A stretch of 64,000 nucleotides of DNA from the NCBI GenBank assembly GCA_034387635.1, contig JAOANU010000015.1, positions 496,001 to 560,000 of the forward strand. Reading direction: 5' to 3'. The position numbers and the translations under genes were made by a program. Positions 1 to 15,692 of this stretch are shown piece after piece; position 1 is the first letter of the stretch; each line of letters opens with the position of its first letter. This DNA is from Rhodosporidiobolus odoratus. Taxonomy: Eukaryota; Basidiomycota; Microbotryomycetes; Sporidiobolales; Sporidiobolaceae. The notes below the pieces were generated by a model that did not search any database, had not been told where the DNA came from, and saw only the letters and a list, made by a program, of their open reading frames with translations.

Positions 1-1112
1 GGTGACCCACCGCCTACGTCTTCTCGGAACAGTCGGGCAAGCCCAGTTGCTCGCTCTAGTGGATTCAGGTCAGAGGGCGGAAGGCGGAAGAAACAGGCGA
101 GGAAGTATTGCTGAGTGGCCAGCACGAGGGGAGTAATCTCTGCGAATGTAGGGCGTGAAGGCGAGGAGGTAGAGAGGGTCTCGGAAAGCGTGGGAGGGGC
201 GAGGTAGGAGGACGCAGGGAGGGGGACGAAGAGCAAGGAAAGGTAGGCAGTAGGTCGCGAGGTCGGTGGAGGTATAGATGGGGCTATTGAGGGTGACCAC
301 CAGGAGACGAGGGATGCTCGTAGTAGGGACAACTCGCGTAGAGCAAACGGGTACTGCATATGATGCGGGTCAGCGGATCAGGTTGAAGTGAAGATTAGGA
401 AAAACGAGTAACAGACCAATTCCATCTCGACCAACCCTGCCACCACACTTCCCGCCGCCTTTTCCACCTCAACCTTCTTCTTGTCTAGGACTCCATCCTG
501 CACGAGCTTCCGCAACTCGCTCAGTGCTCGACTCGCATCCTGCGCGACCGCCTCGACCTTTTCTCTCGTCGTTCCGCCCGCTGCCAAGCCGGGCGATCTC
601 GCGCTTCCCCGTGAGGTTGAAGGCGGCCGCGCACTAGTAGGGGTCGACGCGACGGAGCCAGCAGGGCCTGACGAGGTTGACACGCGGAAGCCTGATTTGT
701 TGAACGCACCCAGTGAGGCGAGAGCCGAGTTGAGACTTGTCATGGCTTGTTTCGCGCGTTCTTGCGGTGACCGCATGTCCTCCGAAGCTGTTGCATCGGG
801 ACATGTGGGCGGCTGAGCGCGTTTTGGCACGGTAGTCAACCGTGCGAGCGAGGTTGAGGCATGTTTGGTGGAGGGAGCCCGAGAGGGAGGTGGTCGATTT
901 GCTGCGGCGGAGCGGCCGAGAGGTTTGACTAGTTGTTGTTCTCGTGCAGCCCGCGAGGTAGATGTGGCGGCTGATTTTGTAGCGGTGGAGGATTCGAGAT
1001 TTAGGGATTCAAGGGAATCTGCGAGGGCGTCCCGTTGGGCTTGAGGTTGACGAACGCGTGTTGTTCTAGTCTTGGTCGGTGCATTTGGTGGTTTGGCGCG
1101 TGTTGTCGACAT
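1..1112 (-). CDS. Possible separase (ESP1/Cut1-like), N-terminal part
   Basis: The first exon starts at the ATG at 1112 and runs to about 419. A GT-AG intron follows (donor GTCTGT, acceptor ATATGCAG, about 359-420), and a second exon stays open to the window edge, so the 3' part of the gene is outside. The visible protein has a basic, Ser/Thr/Pro-rich head of about 180 residues, then a helical stretch (around RALSELRKLVQDG and YPFALRELSLLRASLVSW) of the kind seen at the start of fungal separases. Separase is the cohesin-cleaving protease of anaphase, but the caspase-like catalytic domain would lie far downstream and cannot be seen. The gene structure (start, intron, open second exon) is well supported; the family call is an inference from the helical repeat pattern only. 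It is divergent from AFI1, with about 260 bp between the starts. Confidence 0.5.
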
Positions 1113-1370
1113 TGCTGGATCTATACAGAATCCAGAACAAGCGAGATCAACGACAAGGAGGAGGAGGAGCGAGATGGACGGGGAAGGTTGATCAAGAACT
1201 GCTAACGCTGGTGACTCAGGCCCAGGCAGAGAGACGTTGTGTGGGACAGCAGGGACTCTAGCTACCGGTCTAGACGTTTACCGTCTTCTCGCATCTGCGA
1301 GGATCATTCTCCCAGACTCTCCCCACCCCTCCGAGTCGTCCAACTTGACCTTCCCCCTCTCCTGGCGACC

Positions 1371-4300
1371 ATGGCCATCCCTAAACTAGCATCCTCAGCC
1401 TCACTTCAATCACTACAAGCTGGCTCGATACCCAGCACTCACCCTTTGGTCGACTATGTCCTCCTCGCCGAATTCGACATCGACCAGGGCTCAGTCCTCA
1501 AACACCAATGCCCACAAGACACGGGCTGCGATCAACAGTACGCTTCCTTCTTCCCTCTCCTTTCTTGATGACCCTAGCACTACTCACCTCCTCTCTCCAC
1601 AGCTTACTGGCCGAGCATATGCTCCCGGACGGAGCTCACGACCGTCAGGAGGACTGGACCGTCTTCTGCTTGAACCAGGTCCCTGGCCTCACCCTCGACA
1701 CAAAGGCAAAAAGCAAGGACACACAGCCCGAGACTGGGCTGTACTATGTCATGAGTTTGGTCAGGACAAAGATGGACGCCGCCGTGAGAAGGTCCGTCCG
1801 CTTTTCTTTTCCTCCTCACATTCCCTCTCTCGCTCAAGTCGCCCGACCTCGTGATCCTTGCCGAACCGAGTGCTGACCTCCGACCTCACAGGGGTGCCCT
1901 GGTCAAAGCCCTGGCCGTTGTGACGCGGAACCCCTATATCCAGATCTTCAAGGTATGCTGATCCGGGTTTCTGTCTGTTTGCAGCTCGTAGTCAGACTGA
2001 CAGGTTCACGCACAGCCGATCCTCCTCCTCGCCCTAGAAGACTACTTCAACGATCCCTCCCTCTCGGTCCTTTCGAATCTGTACCAATCCCTCAAATCCT
2101 CCCTTGACCTCTCCACCCTGCCCCACTTCTCGCTCGACGAACGGACCGTCCTCCGAACCTCGGATCGGAAAGACCTGTTTGAAGAAAAGTTCCCGCTTGT
2201 ACCTCCGGCGCCTGCATCAGCGGGAGGCTCTCGCGCGCAGAGCAGTGTCAAAGGAGGCGAAGGAACAGCAGCAGTAGGGAGAGAGGATCAGGAGGGGGCA
2301 CAGGTGCTCGTTGCGTCTCCCACGTCCGCGGGAGGAGCGGACGGTTCTGCCTCGTCCTCGGTACAAGGGGGCTTTAACCGGTCGCCGTCGCTTTCCTCCC
2401 TCGCCTCGATTGCCGCACCTTCCCCTTCAAGCGTCTCTTCAACAGACGACCTCCCTTTCGCCTCGCCCTCGACCTCGGTCTCTACTTCAGCCACCACCAT
2501 ACCTACACGATCACGGAACAATACCCTCGCCTCAATAGGCACCTCTTCCACCTCGTACAGTTCTGCTGAAGACCGTTGGGGCGGACCGGTACCTCAACTC
2601 CCTCAAGCCGGACGCTCTACCGTCTCTCTGACCCCGGGAACCGGAACAGGCGGAAAAGCTGCCGCAACGAAAGTCGGGGGTAAACCCAAAGATACGCATT
2701 ACTTCGAGACTCTGTTCGGGTATGGGAAGATGAGTATTCCGGTACGGATACCGCTGGCGACATGGCCTGGAGAGGTTGGCGAGGTGCGTTCGGCCCTTTT
2801 CGCGATTCCTTCGTTCGCTGAATGTGCTGTGCTGACCCGATCCTTCCTTTCTTTTCCGATTCAAACACTATCCGCCGCGCAGTACTCCCTCATCAACCTG
2901 ATCTCGACCTTTTCCACCCCCTCCTCCCTGGTCCCCTCCCCACTCTTCCCCCACCTACATACCTCCGGCCCCTCGACGCCTCCAATAATTCTCCTCTTCA
3001 ACGCCCTCTTGACCGGTCAACGAGTCGTCTTCCTTGGACACGGTCAACCTGCAGGCAAAGTCGCCGAGTTGGTTTTGGCTGCCGTGGCATTGGTAACTGG
3101 GTGTGGAAGTGTCTTGCAGGGAATCCAGGAACGAGCCTTCCCGTATACCAATCTGGCCAATCTGGATAATCTGCAGAATGTGTGCGTCGGCTTGACTTTC
3201 GCTTCCTATCCTGCCTCCTCCAGCTCTTCTCGCTAATGACTTTTGTCTTTATCTCGCTCCGTCAGCGACGGCTTCATAGCTGGCGTCTGTAACCCCGCTT
3301 TCGCCGATCGCCCTTCCTGGTGGGACGTCCTCTGCAACATCGAAACCGGCAAGATCACCGTCTCGAAAGAACTCAAATCCCCTTTCTCCGTTTCTTCCCT
3401 ATCGCTTCCGGGCTCGTTGGGAGGCAAGGGCGGAACGTCGACGAAGGGCGAGACGGCGGGGTGGAATGGAGGAGGTAGTGGCGGTGGAGCGGACGAGTTC
3501 GGGAATAACGGGGGATCGGGCGGAGGAGGCAAAGAGGGGGGAGGGGGGAAGGACAAGGGAGAGAGCGCGGATCAGGCTTTTATGGACGAGGTAAGCTGGC
3601 TTTCTCCCGGTCTCCAGAGCATTCTTCGTTTCTGCTCTTTTTTCTAGTTTTCCAATGGAGCAGAGCTGATGTCGAGATTCGCAGATCCTCCATGCCATCG
3701 CAGCCCACTACGGCGAATCCGTCATCCGAGCCCGCTTCACCGACTACGTCTCTCGCTTCGTCCGCCTCGCGTCAAAGTACGAAGAAGACGCGACCTGGAC
3801 CACCTCGATAGGGATCAGAAGCGCTACGTTCGCTGAACGGCCGATGGGCGCTGCGGGACTGGGGAGTGGGATCGTCGCGGCGGATGAAGGGACGCTAACG
3901 AGGGAAGTGGCTGCGAGTGCGGCGAGGATTGAGGCCTGGAATCAGACGGCTAGTTACAAGCTCTGTCAGCAAGTACGTACCACAGCTCTCGGGTTATCCT
4001 TCCAGTCCAGTCACGGTACCCGTGCTGATCTCGTGCTGTACTCCTCGCGTGCTAGGCTTTCCGCCATTTGCAGCAGACCTATCCCATTCAAGGCTTTGAC
4101 CTCGCCCACCAGATTTCTCGATTGAGGCAATCACGGCAACTCTCGCCCGACGAAGCAAGACTGATCTTCCAGACTTTAGCGGCCAGTCTGAAGGGGGACG
4201 AGCAAGTCATTGCTGTGCGTCCGTGTTCCTTGCCTCCTGGGTTCCTCTTTACCGTTAGCCCCTCGGGTCGATCTACCTCGAGCGTTCGTATGGTATGGAA

Positions 4301-4795
4301 GTGCTGACCATTGCTGGTGGGGACACAGCTGCTCGCCCACCTCCCATCACACTTCGGCGGTCTCGTCCCCCTCGCCTTTGGTTTCTTCCACCCCTCCCCC
4401 GAGGTGCGACATCACACCCTCGAGCTGTTCGACCAGCTCTCCCTGCATCCAGTGAGCATCCTCCCTTTCATTCGGATTCCTTCATACTTGGCTGACCAGC
4501 CTGACACAACTAGACCGGTCGCAAATTCGTCCACTCCCTAAACGCCTTCCACCGCTCGGCCTATACCCGCCTCGCCTCCGCTCGAGACTCCGTCCGACAA
4601 CGCGATTCAGCCCCTCCGCCTGTCCAGCCTTATCTCAGGACTCGAGAGTCGACCGTCACTCTCAATTCTATTCCGAGTGCGGCGGGAGTGGCGGCTTCGT
4701 CTGCGGTTCCGTTAGCGCCGCCGGTGCCCATGATCCCGCAGGAGATTGTGGACGCTAACTCGCCACCGCCGGTAGTGCCGACCAAGGATCGGTAG
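1371..4795 (+). CDS. AFI1: Afi1/MesA-type DENN-domain protein
   Basis: Predicted Arf3-interacting polarity factor with a DENN-type domain, acting at the plasma membrane in polarised growth. About ten exons join into roughly 880 residues. Exon 1 is 1371-1537 and exon 2 starts at 1603; later exons include 1892-1952, 2016-2783, 2883 to about 3180 and 4514-4795, all with GT-AG borders. Family landmarks read in order: HPLVDYVLLAEFDIDQGS with the TGCD block near residue 50, AEHMLPDGAHDRQEDWTVF, a Ser/Thr-rich disordered linker (about 2220-2640), HYFETLFGYGKMSIPVRIPL, LLFNALLTGQRVVFLGHGQP, and DGFIAGVCNPAFADRPSWWD. The last two are the DENN core. A Gly-rich insert encoded around 3410-3560 is specific to this copy or lineage. 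The start follows the strong context CGACCATGG. Exon borders near 1953-2016 could differ by a few codons. Confidence 0.88.
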
Positions 4796-4965
4796 GGGCC
4801 GGTATACCGCTTCTTCGCCTTTGTACCCGTGGGTCGTTGTCGTCTTTGTTTTCGTTTGTTGTTTTCTGGGTGTCTTTCGTGTCTTCGTTGTTGGTAGTCG
4901 CCATCGCACACATACCGTCGGAGAGCGTAACGGGTTACATCGCGGAGCTACAGAGAACGAAGCAC

Positions 4966-5933
4966 TTAAACCGAAGTGGGAAAAGCGTCAAAGGCGGCGC
5001 GAAGGCGCTCGAGAAGCGTTTGAATGGCTAGGCGTTCTTGCTCTGCAGTGAGCGACGAAAACAACGTGAGGTGCTTGTTCAAGTGGTCCGACGTTCGGGG
5101 AGGCGCGGGGCGTACCCTGCGCTTTCTCCTCTTCTTCAACAGCCTTCAGCTCGTCTCGAATCTGCGAGGCATCATCTTCTGTCTGACTTTTGCAGCATGT
5201 GTAGCAGTCGATGAAGAGGCGGTCAAAGTAGCCACAGATGGTCTTGAGCAGTTCTGCGGGAGGCGAGAGTCAGGACAGGCACGCAGATTGGGACAGGCGA
5301 GAGATGCGCACCTTCGAGGTCGTCACTATCCTGCTTCGCACCTTCCTCTGATTTCTTCCGGAGCGCCTCGAGGTCGAGCTTCTCCATCTTAGCGCACGGG
5401 TCAATAAGCAATAGGGCTTTCGGTTCGAGCTTAGACTGGGTCGAAGTGGGAGGTTTGAAGTCCTCGCCGAAAAGACTCGTGAGGGCGGAAGATACGCTGT
5501 TGAGGAAAGCCTCCAGACTGTTCCTCGCTGCATCTGTACAACGACGTTTGGCTCGGGAGCGTCAGCTAAGCGGCATGGGAGTCGGGCGACATGCAGAAGA
5601 GCAAGAAAAAAGGGCCGACGGACCTTGCACGTCTTGCAGCTTAGCGATTTCCTCACAGCGCGCGTTGAGCGTATCACTTAGCTGCCTCCTCAATGCCGTG
5701 TGCGCTTGGTACACGCCGATAAGGACCTCACGCTTGAGATGATCGAGTTGAGCAAGAATGCCTTCGACGGAGGGGAAAAGCGAGATGAGACCTTCTTGCT
5801 AGGATGACGTGCGCTACACACCTTCGAGCTCGTTCTGGTCTTTCTCGACCCCTTTGCGGGCTTGATCGAGCAGGTGCTGCTGATCAAGACGAGGAAGTGG
5901 GTGGGAAGGGTCGAGGGCGAGCAAGGGGGTCAT
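4966..5933 (-). CDS. Hypothetical coiled-coil protein
   Basis: I do not recognise this family. Five exons join in frame: about 5933-5820 (starting MTPLLALDPSHPLP), then GLISLFPSVEGILAQLDHLK..., then an exon after the acceptor at about 5533, one after about 5259, and a short last exon ending at the TAA at 4966-4968. All introns are short GT-AG. The product is about 240 residues, highly charged and mostly predicted helical, with heptad-like stretches near its N-terminus (LDQQHLLDQARKGVEKDQNE) and C-terminus (RDELKAVEEEEKAQEQERL). A CYTCC cluster sits near residue 190. No membrane segment or signal peptide is visible. An in-frame ATG at 6038 would add 35 residues; I prefer 5933 because 6038 leaves only about 50 bp before the divergent neighbour at 6091. 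Size and coiled coils would fit a subunit of a larger complex, but nothing identifies which. Confidence 0.6.
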
Positions 5934-6090
5934 GGTCGCGGGCAGCAGCTTGGCGTGGCAGTGGATGGGTCCTGTACGGCGCTGCAGAGCGCGGTGAACG
6001 AGTAATTCAGCGAAGCGGTCGTCAAGATATGAAGCCAAACCTCCTCGAGCGAGAGAAACAAGGCGTCCTTAGCTACCACCCTCTTTTACC

Positions 6091-6559
6091 ATGTTCGGAC
6101 TCGCACGAAGCACCAACAACGCCCTACGAGCCATCTCGCGGCCCTGTGCGACCGGCATCTCCACCGCGCCTGTAATCACCGTTCCCTCCTCCTCCCGTCT
6201 CATCTCCTCAACTACCCTCTCCCCGCTTCGATCAAGCACGGTGACCCCGTCCCTCTCTCGAGCACTCTACCAACTCCCTCGACCATCCTTCGCCTCTCCG
6301 TCCCCGGTTACCTTTGCAATCCGGCCCGCTCAGGCGACCCAAGTCAGGACGTTCAAGATGCCGAGTTGCATGCGGAAAAAGAAGAGCCCCGTCGCGAGGA
6401 ATGGCGGAGCTGGAAAGACGGCAAGGAAGAATGGAGCGAGGAAGGTGCGCTGCTAGCGGCTTCTGCTTTTTCTTCAACCTGCCCAACTGACTTTTTCTCT
6501 CTATGTTTTTTTCGCGGCAGGCCAAGCGGACACGGATGCGTATCAAGAAGATCAACTAG
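6091..6559 (+). CDS. Small basic protein with mitochondrial-type presequence
   Basis: Two exons, 6091-6444 and 6521-6559, joined by a 76-bp GT-AG intron, give 130 residues. The N-terminal 85 residues are rich in Ser, Arg, Pro and Ala and lack acidic residues, typical of a matrix-targeting presequence. After the QVRTFKMPSCM region (a likely processing zone) the remaining 45 residues are extremely basic (MRKKKSPVARNGGAGKTARK, then AKRTRMRIKKIN). Such a tail suggests RNA contact, for example a mitochondrial ribosomal or mRNA-maturation protein, but I cannot assign a family. It is divergent from the coiled-coil gene and convergent with the decayed MYND gene. The coding call rests on the clean presequence and intron; function is inference. 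Confidence 0.6.
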
Positions 6560-6777
6560 GCGAGAAGAGACTGGAATCGAACACCCTCGGTGACCCGCTC
6601 TAGCTGTCCTGACGCACTTTGCTGCAGTAACGGGTGCTTTGTGAGGCTATCGTCTCGCCCTAAGCTCGCGCCACTTGCTCGGAGTCTTTGCGAGCGCAAC
6701 AGACTGTACAAGCAACGTGCTTCTTTGCAGTAGTGGTCGGCGGTCCGTCCCTCCGTTTCTACACAGTCGGTCCGTCC

Positions 6778-7745
6778 TTACTTTGGCTCGAGATTGCACT
6801 CGAGGACTCGGTGACTGTTGCGGTCAAAGCGGAATTCGATGTCCAAGCGCAAAATGGGCGCAGTCAGAGTCTTCAGGTACAGGAAGAAGTGGTGGGGCCT
6901 TCCTCGGATGAGAAAAGTGACGATTCGGAGATGGTCGTTACCAAGTGCTTGTACGCATGGAAACAAAACGCGACATCGATCCCTTCAAGGTGCAGTGGCT
7001 TCTTTCCGGTGTCGACCCGAGTGAAGAGCACGAGTGCGAGGTGTGCGAAATGACTGTTCAAGAATGAAGGCGGCGGGAATGGGAATAGATGCGCGATGAG
7101 CTGGTAAAAGGGCCCAAGGGTGGAGACTTCGGCGTTCCCGACAAGCCTACAGACGATCTCGACAAGGGCAACACGAGCGTGGGTCAATAGATCGCGGCGC
7201 TTGTCGAGCGGGAGGGAACCGGAGTCGCGACGAAGCGCAGGTGCAGCCTAAGAGAGCAAGAAGGCATCTAGCACCACCGGAGAAGCATCAGGCAAGACGT
7301 CTGCGCACCTGCTCGAAGCGCTCTTCGGGAATGCCTGTCACGCGCTGGAACAGGGAAGCAAACGACTTTATCTTCACAACGGTCGGCAAGTCGAGACGTG
7401 GCCGGCCAAAGAACTGCCCGTCCCTACCTGCGTGATAGACGACAGAGTTCTGCTTCGCGATGCGCATGATCTGCTCCACCTCTTTGGCCGTGCCGTCCGG
7501 TGGAAGGAGAAGGTTGGTTTCCCTTCTCCGCAGACGGCTTTGTGAGTCGACCAGATGTACATACACGAAAGCCGTTGATTAAGACCACTCTGGACAACAC
7601 ATGCTGTTCAGAACGGCAGATGTACCAGCTTTTGGTGCCCCCTTGAGCAGAAAAAGAGGTCGGTTCCGGCTAGCGAACAAGCACTGCACTTCGGCTCCGT
7701 CTGTTTCCCGCAGACGCAGCAAGGCTCGGCTTGATCCTCGTTCAT
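6778..7745 (-). pseudogene. MYND-finger family gene, probably decayed (copy 1)
   Basis: Exon 1 (start 7745) encodes CCVCGKQTEPKCSACSLAG...FFCSRGHQKL, the first part of an MYND-like zinc finger with His in place of one usual Cys. The intron that should follow starts with a good donor (GGTACATC), but there is no AG before the expected continuation IWSTHKAVCGE at about 7550. Immediately after VCGE the reading frame changes by one base (NLLLPPDGTAKEVEQIMRIAK continues in another frame). A normal intron then joins RFEQ to AAPALRRDSGSLPLDKRR (donor GTGCGC, acceptor CTCTTAG). Another frame change near 6900 precedes the conserved tail LRLDIEFRFDRNS, with a TAA at 6778. The tail matches that of the copy at 23,039. 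Two frame breaks plus a missing acceptor argue for a pseudogene; assembly indels or unseen introns are the alternative. Confidence 0.6.
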
Positions 7746-8635
7746 AGCTATGCTTGCGAGGATTTGAGCGCATCCTCCTTGTCTTCCGAGGCCGAGCGGG
7801 AGTTGCTGAGAGCTGGAGTGATGAAAATGGGAGGACAAGGTGAGCGGAATGGGGACGGCGTGGGCGCTAATCAGACGCTCTGGGATATGACAGAGCGGGC
7901 TCTTGAGTCTGGCGACGCGGTAAGATGTACGGCAACGAGGTGAGAGCGTGTTGTGGAGGAGGCGAAGGTTGCTCGAGGTAGTCTCGACCTTGGTCCGTCT
8001 CCAGCACCCCTTCCAGGCTGCTCTGATTCGCTGTGGTCGGCATTAGAAGGCTCATTTGTACATCGCACTGCATTCTCAAGCTCGCCCAGTGTCTTGAGCC
8101 GGCACAACAACAGCCCGCTCTAATAGTCATCCTTCTTCACAAGCACTTGTCCTGCCTACCGCCCGCCACGAGCCTGCAGGCAGTCACCTCTGGTTTCAGC
8201 TCGTACCGGATTCCACACTGCGCGGCATTTATGCTGCTGACGTCTTCGGTCGTCACATGAGAGGGAGAAGGTGGAACGATAAGGCTAGGACTCGCTCGAC
8301 GCGCTGGATGTACGGCGGATGTCACTTTTCGGACGCTAGTATGTTGCGGACGGCATCTTTGTAGGAGGCTCGCGGTTTGCGGTCCCGGTGTAAGGCGGAT
8401 GAATCCGGCGCGCTGTTTTCTTTTCTTTGCTTACAACCACCGGCTCTTCTGTAGCTCGCTCCCGCCTTCGTGTGTGCCACGGGCTTCTGCTTTACGCATT
8501 GCAAAGCAGCTTATGACGGTGGACTCCATGGTCCGGTATCGCTAAGGAGGGTCCGCGGCGACCCCAAGTGGAAGGCTTCGCTTCTTGTTCTTCCGCCACT
8601 CACACGTCTCGTCAATCTCCTCTGAACCCCGAGGA
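7746..8635. other. Intergenic region, divergent promoters
   Basis: About 0.9 kb between the start of the decayed MYND gene (-) and the amidase (+). Only short, compositionally unconvincing open frames occur on either strand, and I find no tRNA-like fold or repeat. It probably holds the upstream regions of both genes. Confidence 0.4.
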
Positions 8636-11086
8636 ATGGTGCTCGAGACTATCTCTGCCTTTCATGTAACCCCTACCAACCTCACCGCGACCAATTGGCC
8701 GGATGCTGTTGCTGCCAAACGCGCTCGACGCGACATGTTGATTCCGGTCGAATGGCGGCTTGATCCGTCTTTCCTGGATGGTGCGTATCAGGATGCGACT
8801 CAGATCGGCTACCAATGCGGCATCCTCACTCACAGAGAGCTGCAGATCACTGAGTTGGACGAGTTAGAAGAGGTTCGTCGCTTTTCTTGATAAGGATTTT
8901 GACGCTTACTGACTCGACGAATGGCACACAGCTCGTGCTCGCCATCGCACAAGGTATCTATACGTCGGTCGAGGTCACCATTGCGTACTGCAAGCGTGCT
9001 GCCATCGCTCAACAAGCGACCAATTGTGCGCTTTCTCCCTTTTCTTCTGTTTCTCTCGCCGTCTCACGCGTTCCTTGCCCAGGCCTTACCGAGATCTACT
9101 TCGAGCAAGCTGTTCTCCGCGCGGCACAGCTGGATGACCATCGACGAACGACAGGACAAGTTGTCGGGCCACTCCGTCCGTGCTTTTTCTTCTACCCACT
9201 TCTCCCCCACGCTTGTGTTCACCGCCACCCTGACCATGGCCACGCGCAGATGGAGTACCCATCTCGCTCAAGGACCAGTTCGACATCGAAGGCACTGAAC
9301 TGACAATGGGTGAGTTGCTCATTTGCCTACGCTTTGTTCACACCTCAACTTTTTCCTGACATGTTTTCATGGTTCGGACAGGCTACGCGTCGTACCTCGG
9401 TCGAGTCTCGCCCAGAGACAGCTCTTTGGTGCAGCTCCTAACTGATGCCGGCGCTATCATTCACTGCCGAACGAATGTGCCCATGACTTTGCTGGCGAGT
9501 TTTCCTTTTCAACCCTGTACCACATCCTGAGATTTACCCTCCATTGCTTTTCCTTTTGGCAGGACGGCGACACCGACAACAACGTCTTTGGGCGCACGCT
9601 CAATCCGCTCAACACTGCTCTCAGTCCAGGCGGATCAAGCGGCGGCGAAGGCGCCCTTGTCGCGATGAAAGGAAGCATTCTGGGCGTGGTACGTCTTTTC
9701 CTCGCCTTGTTCTGTGTGTAGATGCTCACTCGTTGCTCACGACTGCGTAGGGCACCGACATTGGGTACGCGGGTGTCGTTATCGTGCTCGGCCGACTTTA
9801 CCTGACCTTCTCAATCTGGCTATTCTTTCCTTTCCTCGCAGAGGGAGTATCCGCATCCCTGCCTCATTCTGCGGGCTGCATGCTCTTCGTCCGACCTCCC
9901 ACCGAGTACCATATGGGCACAGCACAAACAGCCAAGTATGCTTCTTCCCCTTTATTTTTCGACTCTGCAACGGCTCACTGACTCGCTTGCCTACGCTGCT
10001 AGATGGGCCAGGTCTCGGTCCCTTCCGTCGCAGGGCCTCTCGCCCGCTCCCTCACTTCCTGCTCCTACTTCATGCGCTGTGTCCTCGATGCCGACCCATC
10101 GAGGTATGATGCTACCGCCCTCCCCTTTCCTTTCGACTCTGCCGCGTCCGTCCGTGTCGACCTTAGACGCAAGCTCGCGTTTGGCGTGATCAGGACAGAC
10201 GGCTACGTGAGGCCGCACCCGCCTGTTGAGAGAGCCTTGGGAGAGGCAGTCGGAAGGTTGCGGGAAATTGGACACGAAGGTTCGCTAAGTTCTCTTTCCC
10301 ATGTCCCACCTCACTCACTCGACCTACTCGCACAGTTATCGAGTTCGATGTTAGCGACTTCAAAGGCATTTCTCCTACTTTGACCGCCCTTCTACTCGCG
10401 GTTCGTCCTTTCTTTCGCACGCTCTCTCGACCACACAACTCACATCCCTCTGCTGTTTTCAGGACGGCGGCGAAGACATCCGTCGTACCCTCGAGCCCAT
10501 CTCCGAACCCCTTCTTCCGCACCTAACCTTCGGCCTGCACACCCAAAAGACCGTTTACGAAACCTACCAACTGAATCGACACAAAGAAACCCTCCAACAA
10601 GCCTTTCTCTCTCAGTGGCTCGCTACGGTCGCGCAAACCACGACCGGGAGGGAGGTGGACGCAATTTTACTGCCAACGACTGCTATGACGGCTGGCAAGA
10701 GTGGGGATATGAGGTGGGGAGGTTATGGAGCTTTCGCTAGCTTGTTGGATTTGCCGGCGGTTGCTGTGCCTTTCGGTAAGGTTGATCCGGCGGTCGATGT
10801 TGCTCCTTTTCCTCAAGAGCCATTGAGTGCGGCAGATGTGGACGTGACGAGTCGCTGTACGTTTTCTCGTCCACTCTTTCCTCGTCGCCTTTCGGCTTTG
10901 AAGACTCAACAGTATCCTCCTATAGACGACCCGGTCACTACTGCCGGCATGCCCATATCCCTCCAGCTCGTTGGCAAACGATACAAGGACGAGGAGCTCC
11001 TCGCCGTAGCCGAGAGGGTCGTTCAAGTCCTTTCTGCCCCGTCGGGAGCTGGCACTCTCCCTTCTCCACCTCTGTCCACTTGTTAG
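8636..11086 (+). CDS. Amidase (amidase-signature family, acetamidase-like)
   Basis: Hydrolyses an amide to acid plus ammonia through a Ser-cisSer-Lys triad. About nine exons give roughly 560 residues, normal for fungal amidases. Landmarks in order: YEQCG-like motif IGYQCGILTHREL, GVPISLKDQFD (catalytic Lys), GYASYLGRVSPRDSSLVQLL, SPGGSSGGEGALVAMKGS (cis-Ser) and GTDIGGSIRIPASFCG (nucleophile Ser), then SVAGPLARSLTSC and DAILLPTTAMTA. The C-terminus contains AGMPISLQLVGKRYKDEELL, the family's usual end. Introns are 50-80 bp GT-AG, for example after HELEE near 8875 and after the GSILGV block near 9690. Start at 8636; an ATG at 8585 would add 17 residues but sits in a weaker context. Cytosolic, since no signal peptide is visible. 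Substrate cannot be told from sequence. Confidence 0.88.
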
Positions 11087-11556
11087 ACTAGACTCGACCT
11101 TTTTTCTCTCCTCTTCATGCTTGGACTCTTGTCGGTTTGTTGCCCTAGTACACGCCGCATCGCATTATACCTCTTTTCCTCTTTCCGTCGGATCGCTCGA
11201 ACTTGCAATGTCTCGTTCGTCTCCTTGCCAGCATGATGACCCCGAGGGGGGCGGACAAAGAAAGATCAAAAGGCGAGGACGACAATGCAGTGCTGCTAAC
11301 CTTGTGAGAGCTATGTAGGATGTGCACAAGAAGTACAAGGTATGCCAAGGGCAAAACAGGAGACACCAGAGTAAAACGATGCGAGAGGACTATTTGCGGC
11401 GTGGGAAGAGGTGAAAGGAGAGACAAGCGCTCGAGTGGGGAACTGAGGGTCAAAAATGTGATGTCGAGGTGGAAGAAAGACGAAGACAGACGAGTCCGAC
11501 GGACTAGAGAGAGACAAGAAGCGGGATATCATCACAAGAGTATGCTGAAGGATCGC
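11087..11556. other. Convergent 3' intergenic region
   Basis: About 470 bp between the amidase stop and the polo kinase stop. The plus strand is purine-rich from about 11,240 to 11,540. No convincing coding frame or RNA gene is visible; it most likely holds the two 3' UTRs. Confidence 0.4.
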
Positions 11557-15215
<3,659 letters not shown>

Positions 15216-15692
15216 ACTCCGAGGGGGAGAGGAGAGAGAGGGTTAAGGAGTGTCTGAACAGCCTTGGCTAGTGTGGTAGTGCTGATAGAGTTGTTACACA
15301 CAGGAAAAGGAATCATCGCTCAACTTTATTGCAATTGAGAATTCGTCACAACCTCTTGACACCTCCGAAGGGCCTTTTACTGCTGCCAGGGGACTGATTG
15401 CTCTTGAAAGATGCTCTCGTAGCTCTGATTACCGGGACTCACACCTAGAGATGGTCGGGGGTCCGCTCTCCTCGGCCGCTGTCTCTCATGCCATAATACC
15501 TCGTCTTTGCTTGTTTCTCTCGCTCGACCATACTCGGATACAGGCGTTATATCTATACAGCCTGTAAAAGAGCCTGCCAGCCCGCCCACGCTCACTCGGG
15601 CCGTCTCCTTTGCCCCTCTCCTCATGACGACCTCCTCTCGCCCCGCATCCAAATCAGACTGACAAACGACAACAGCTCGGCCAGAGACAGAG
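15216..15692. other. Divergent promoter region
   Basis: About 480 bp between the divergent starts of the polo kinase and the RING-H2 gene. Only short frames occur, with nothing recognisable. It should contain both promoters and any 5' UTR. Confidence 0.4.

Noticed and set aside
6553..6660. tRNA-like element: a near B-box (GTTCGATTCC on the minus strand) and a 7-bp end pairing GGCGAGA/TCTCGCC
   Set aside because: The T-stem and D-arm do not pair, there is no A-box, and it overlaps the stop of the 6,091 gene.
8322..8504. Short basic minus ORF upstream of the amidase
   Set aside because: No start context, domain or splice support.
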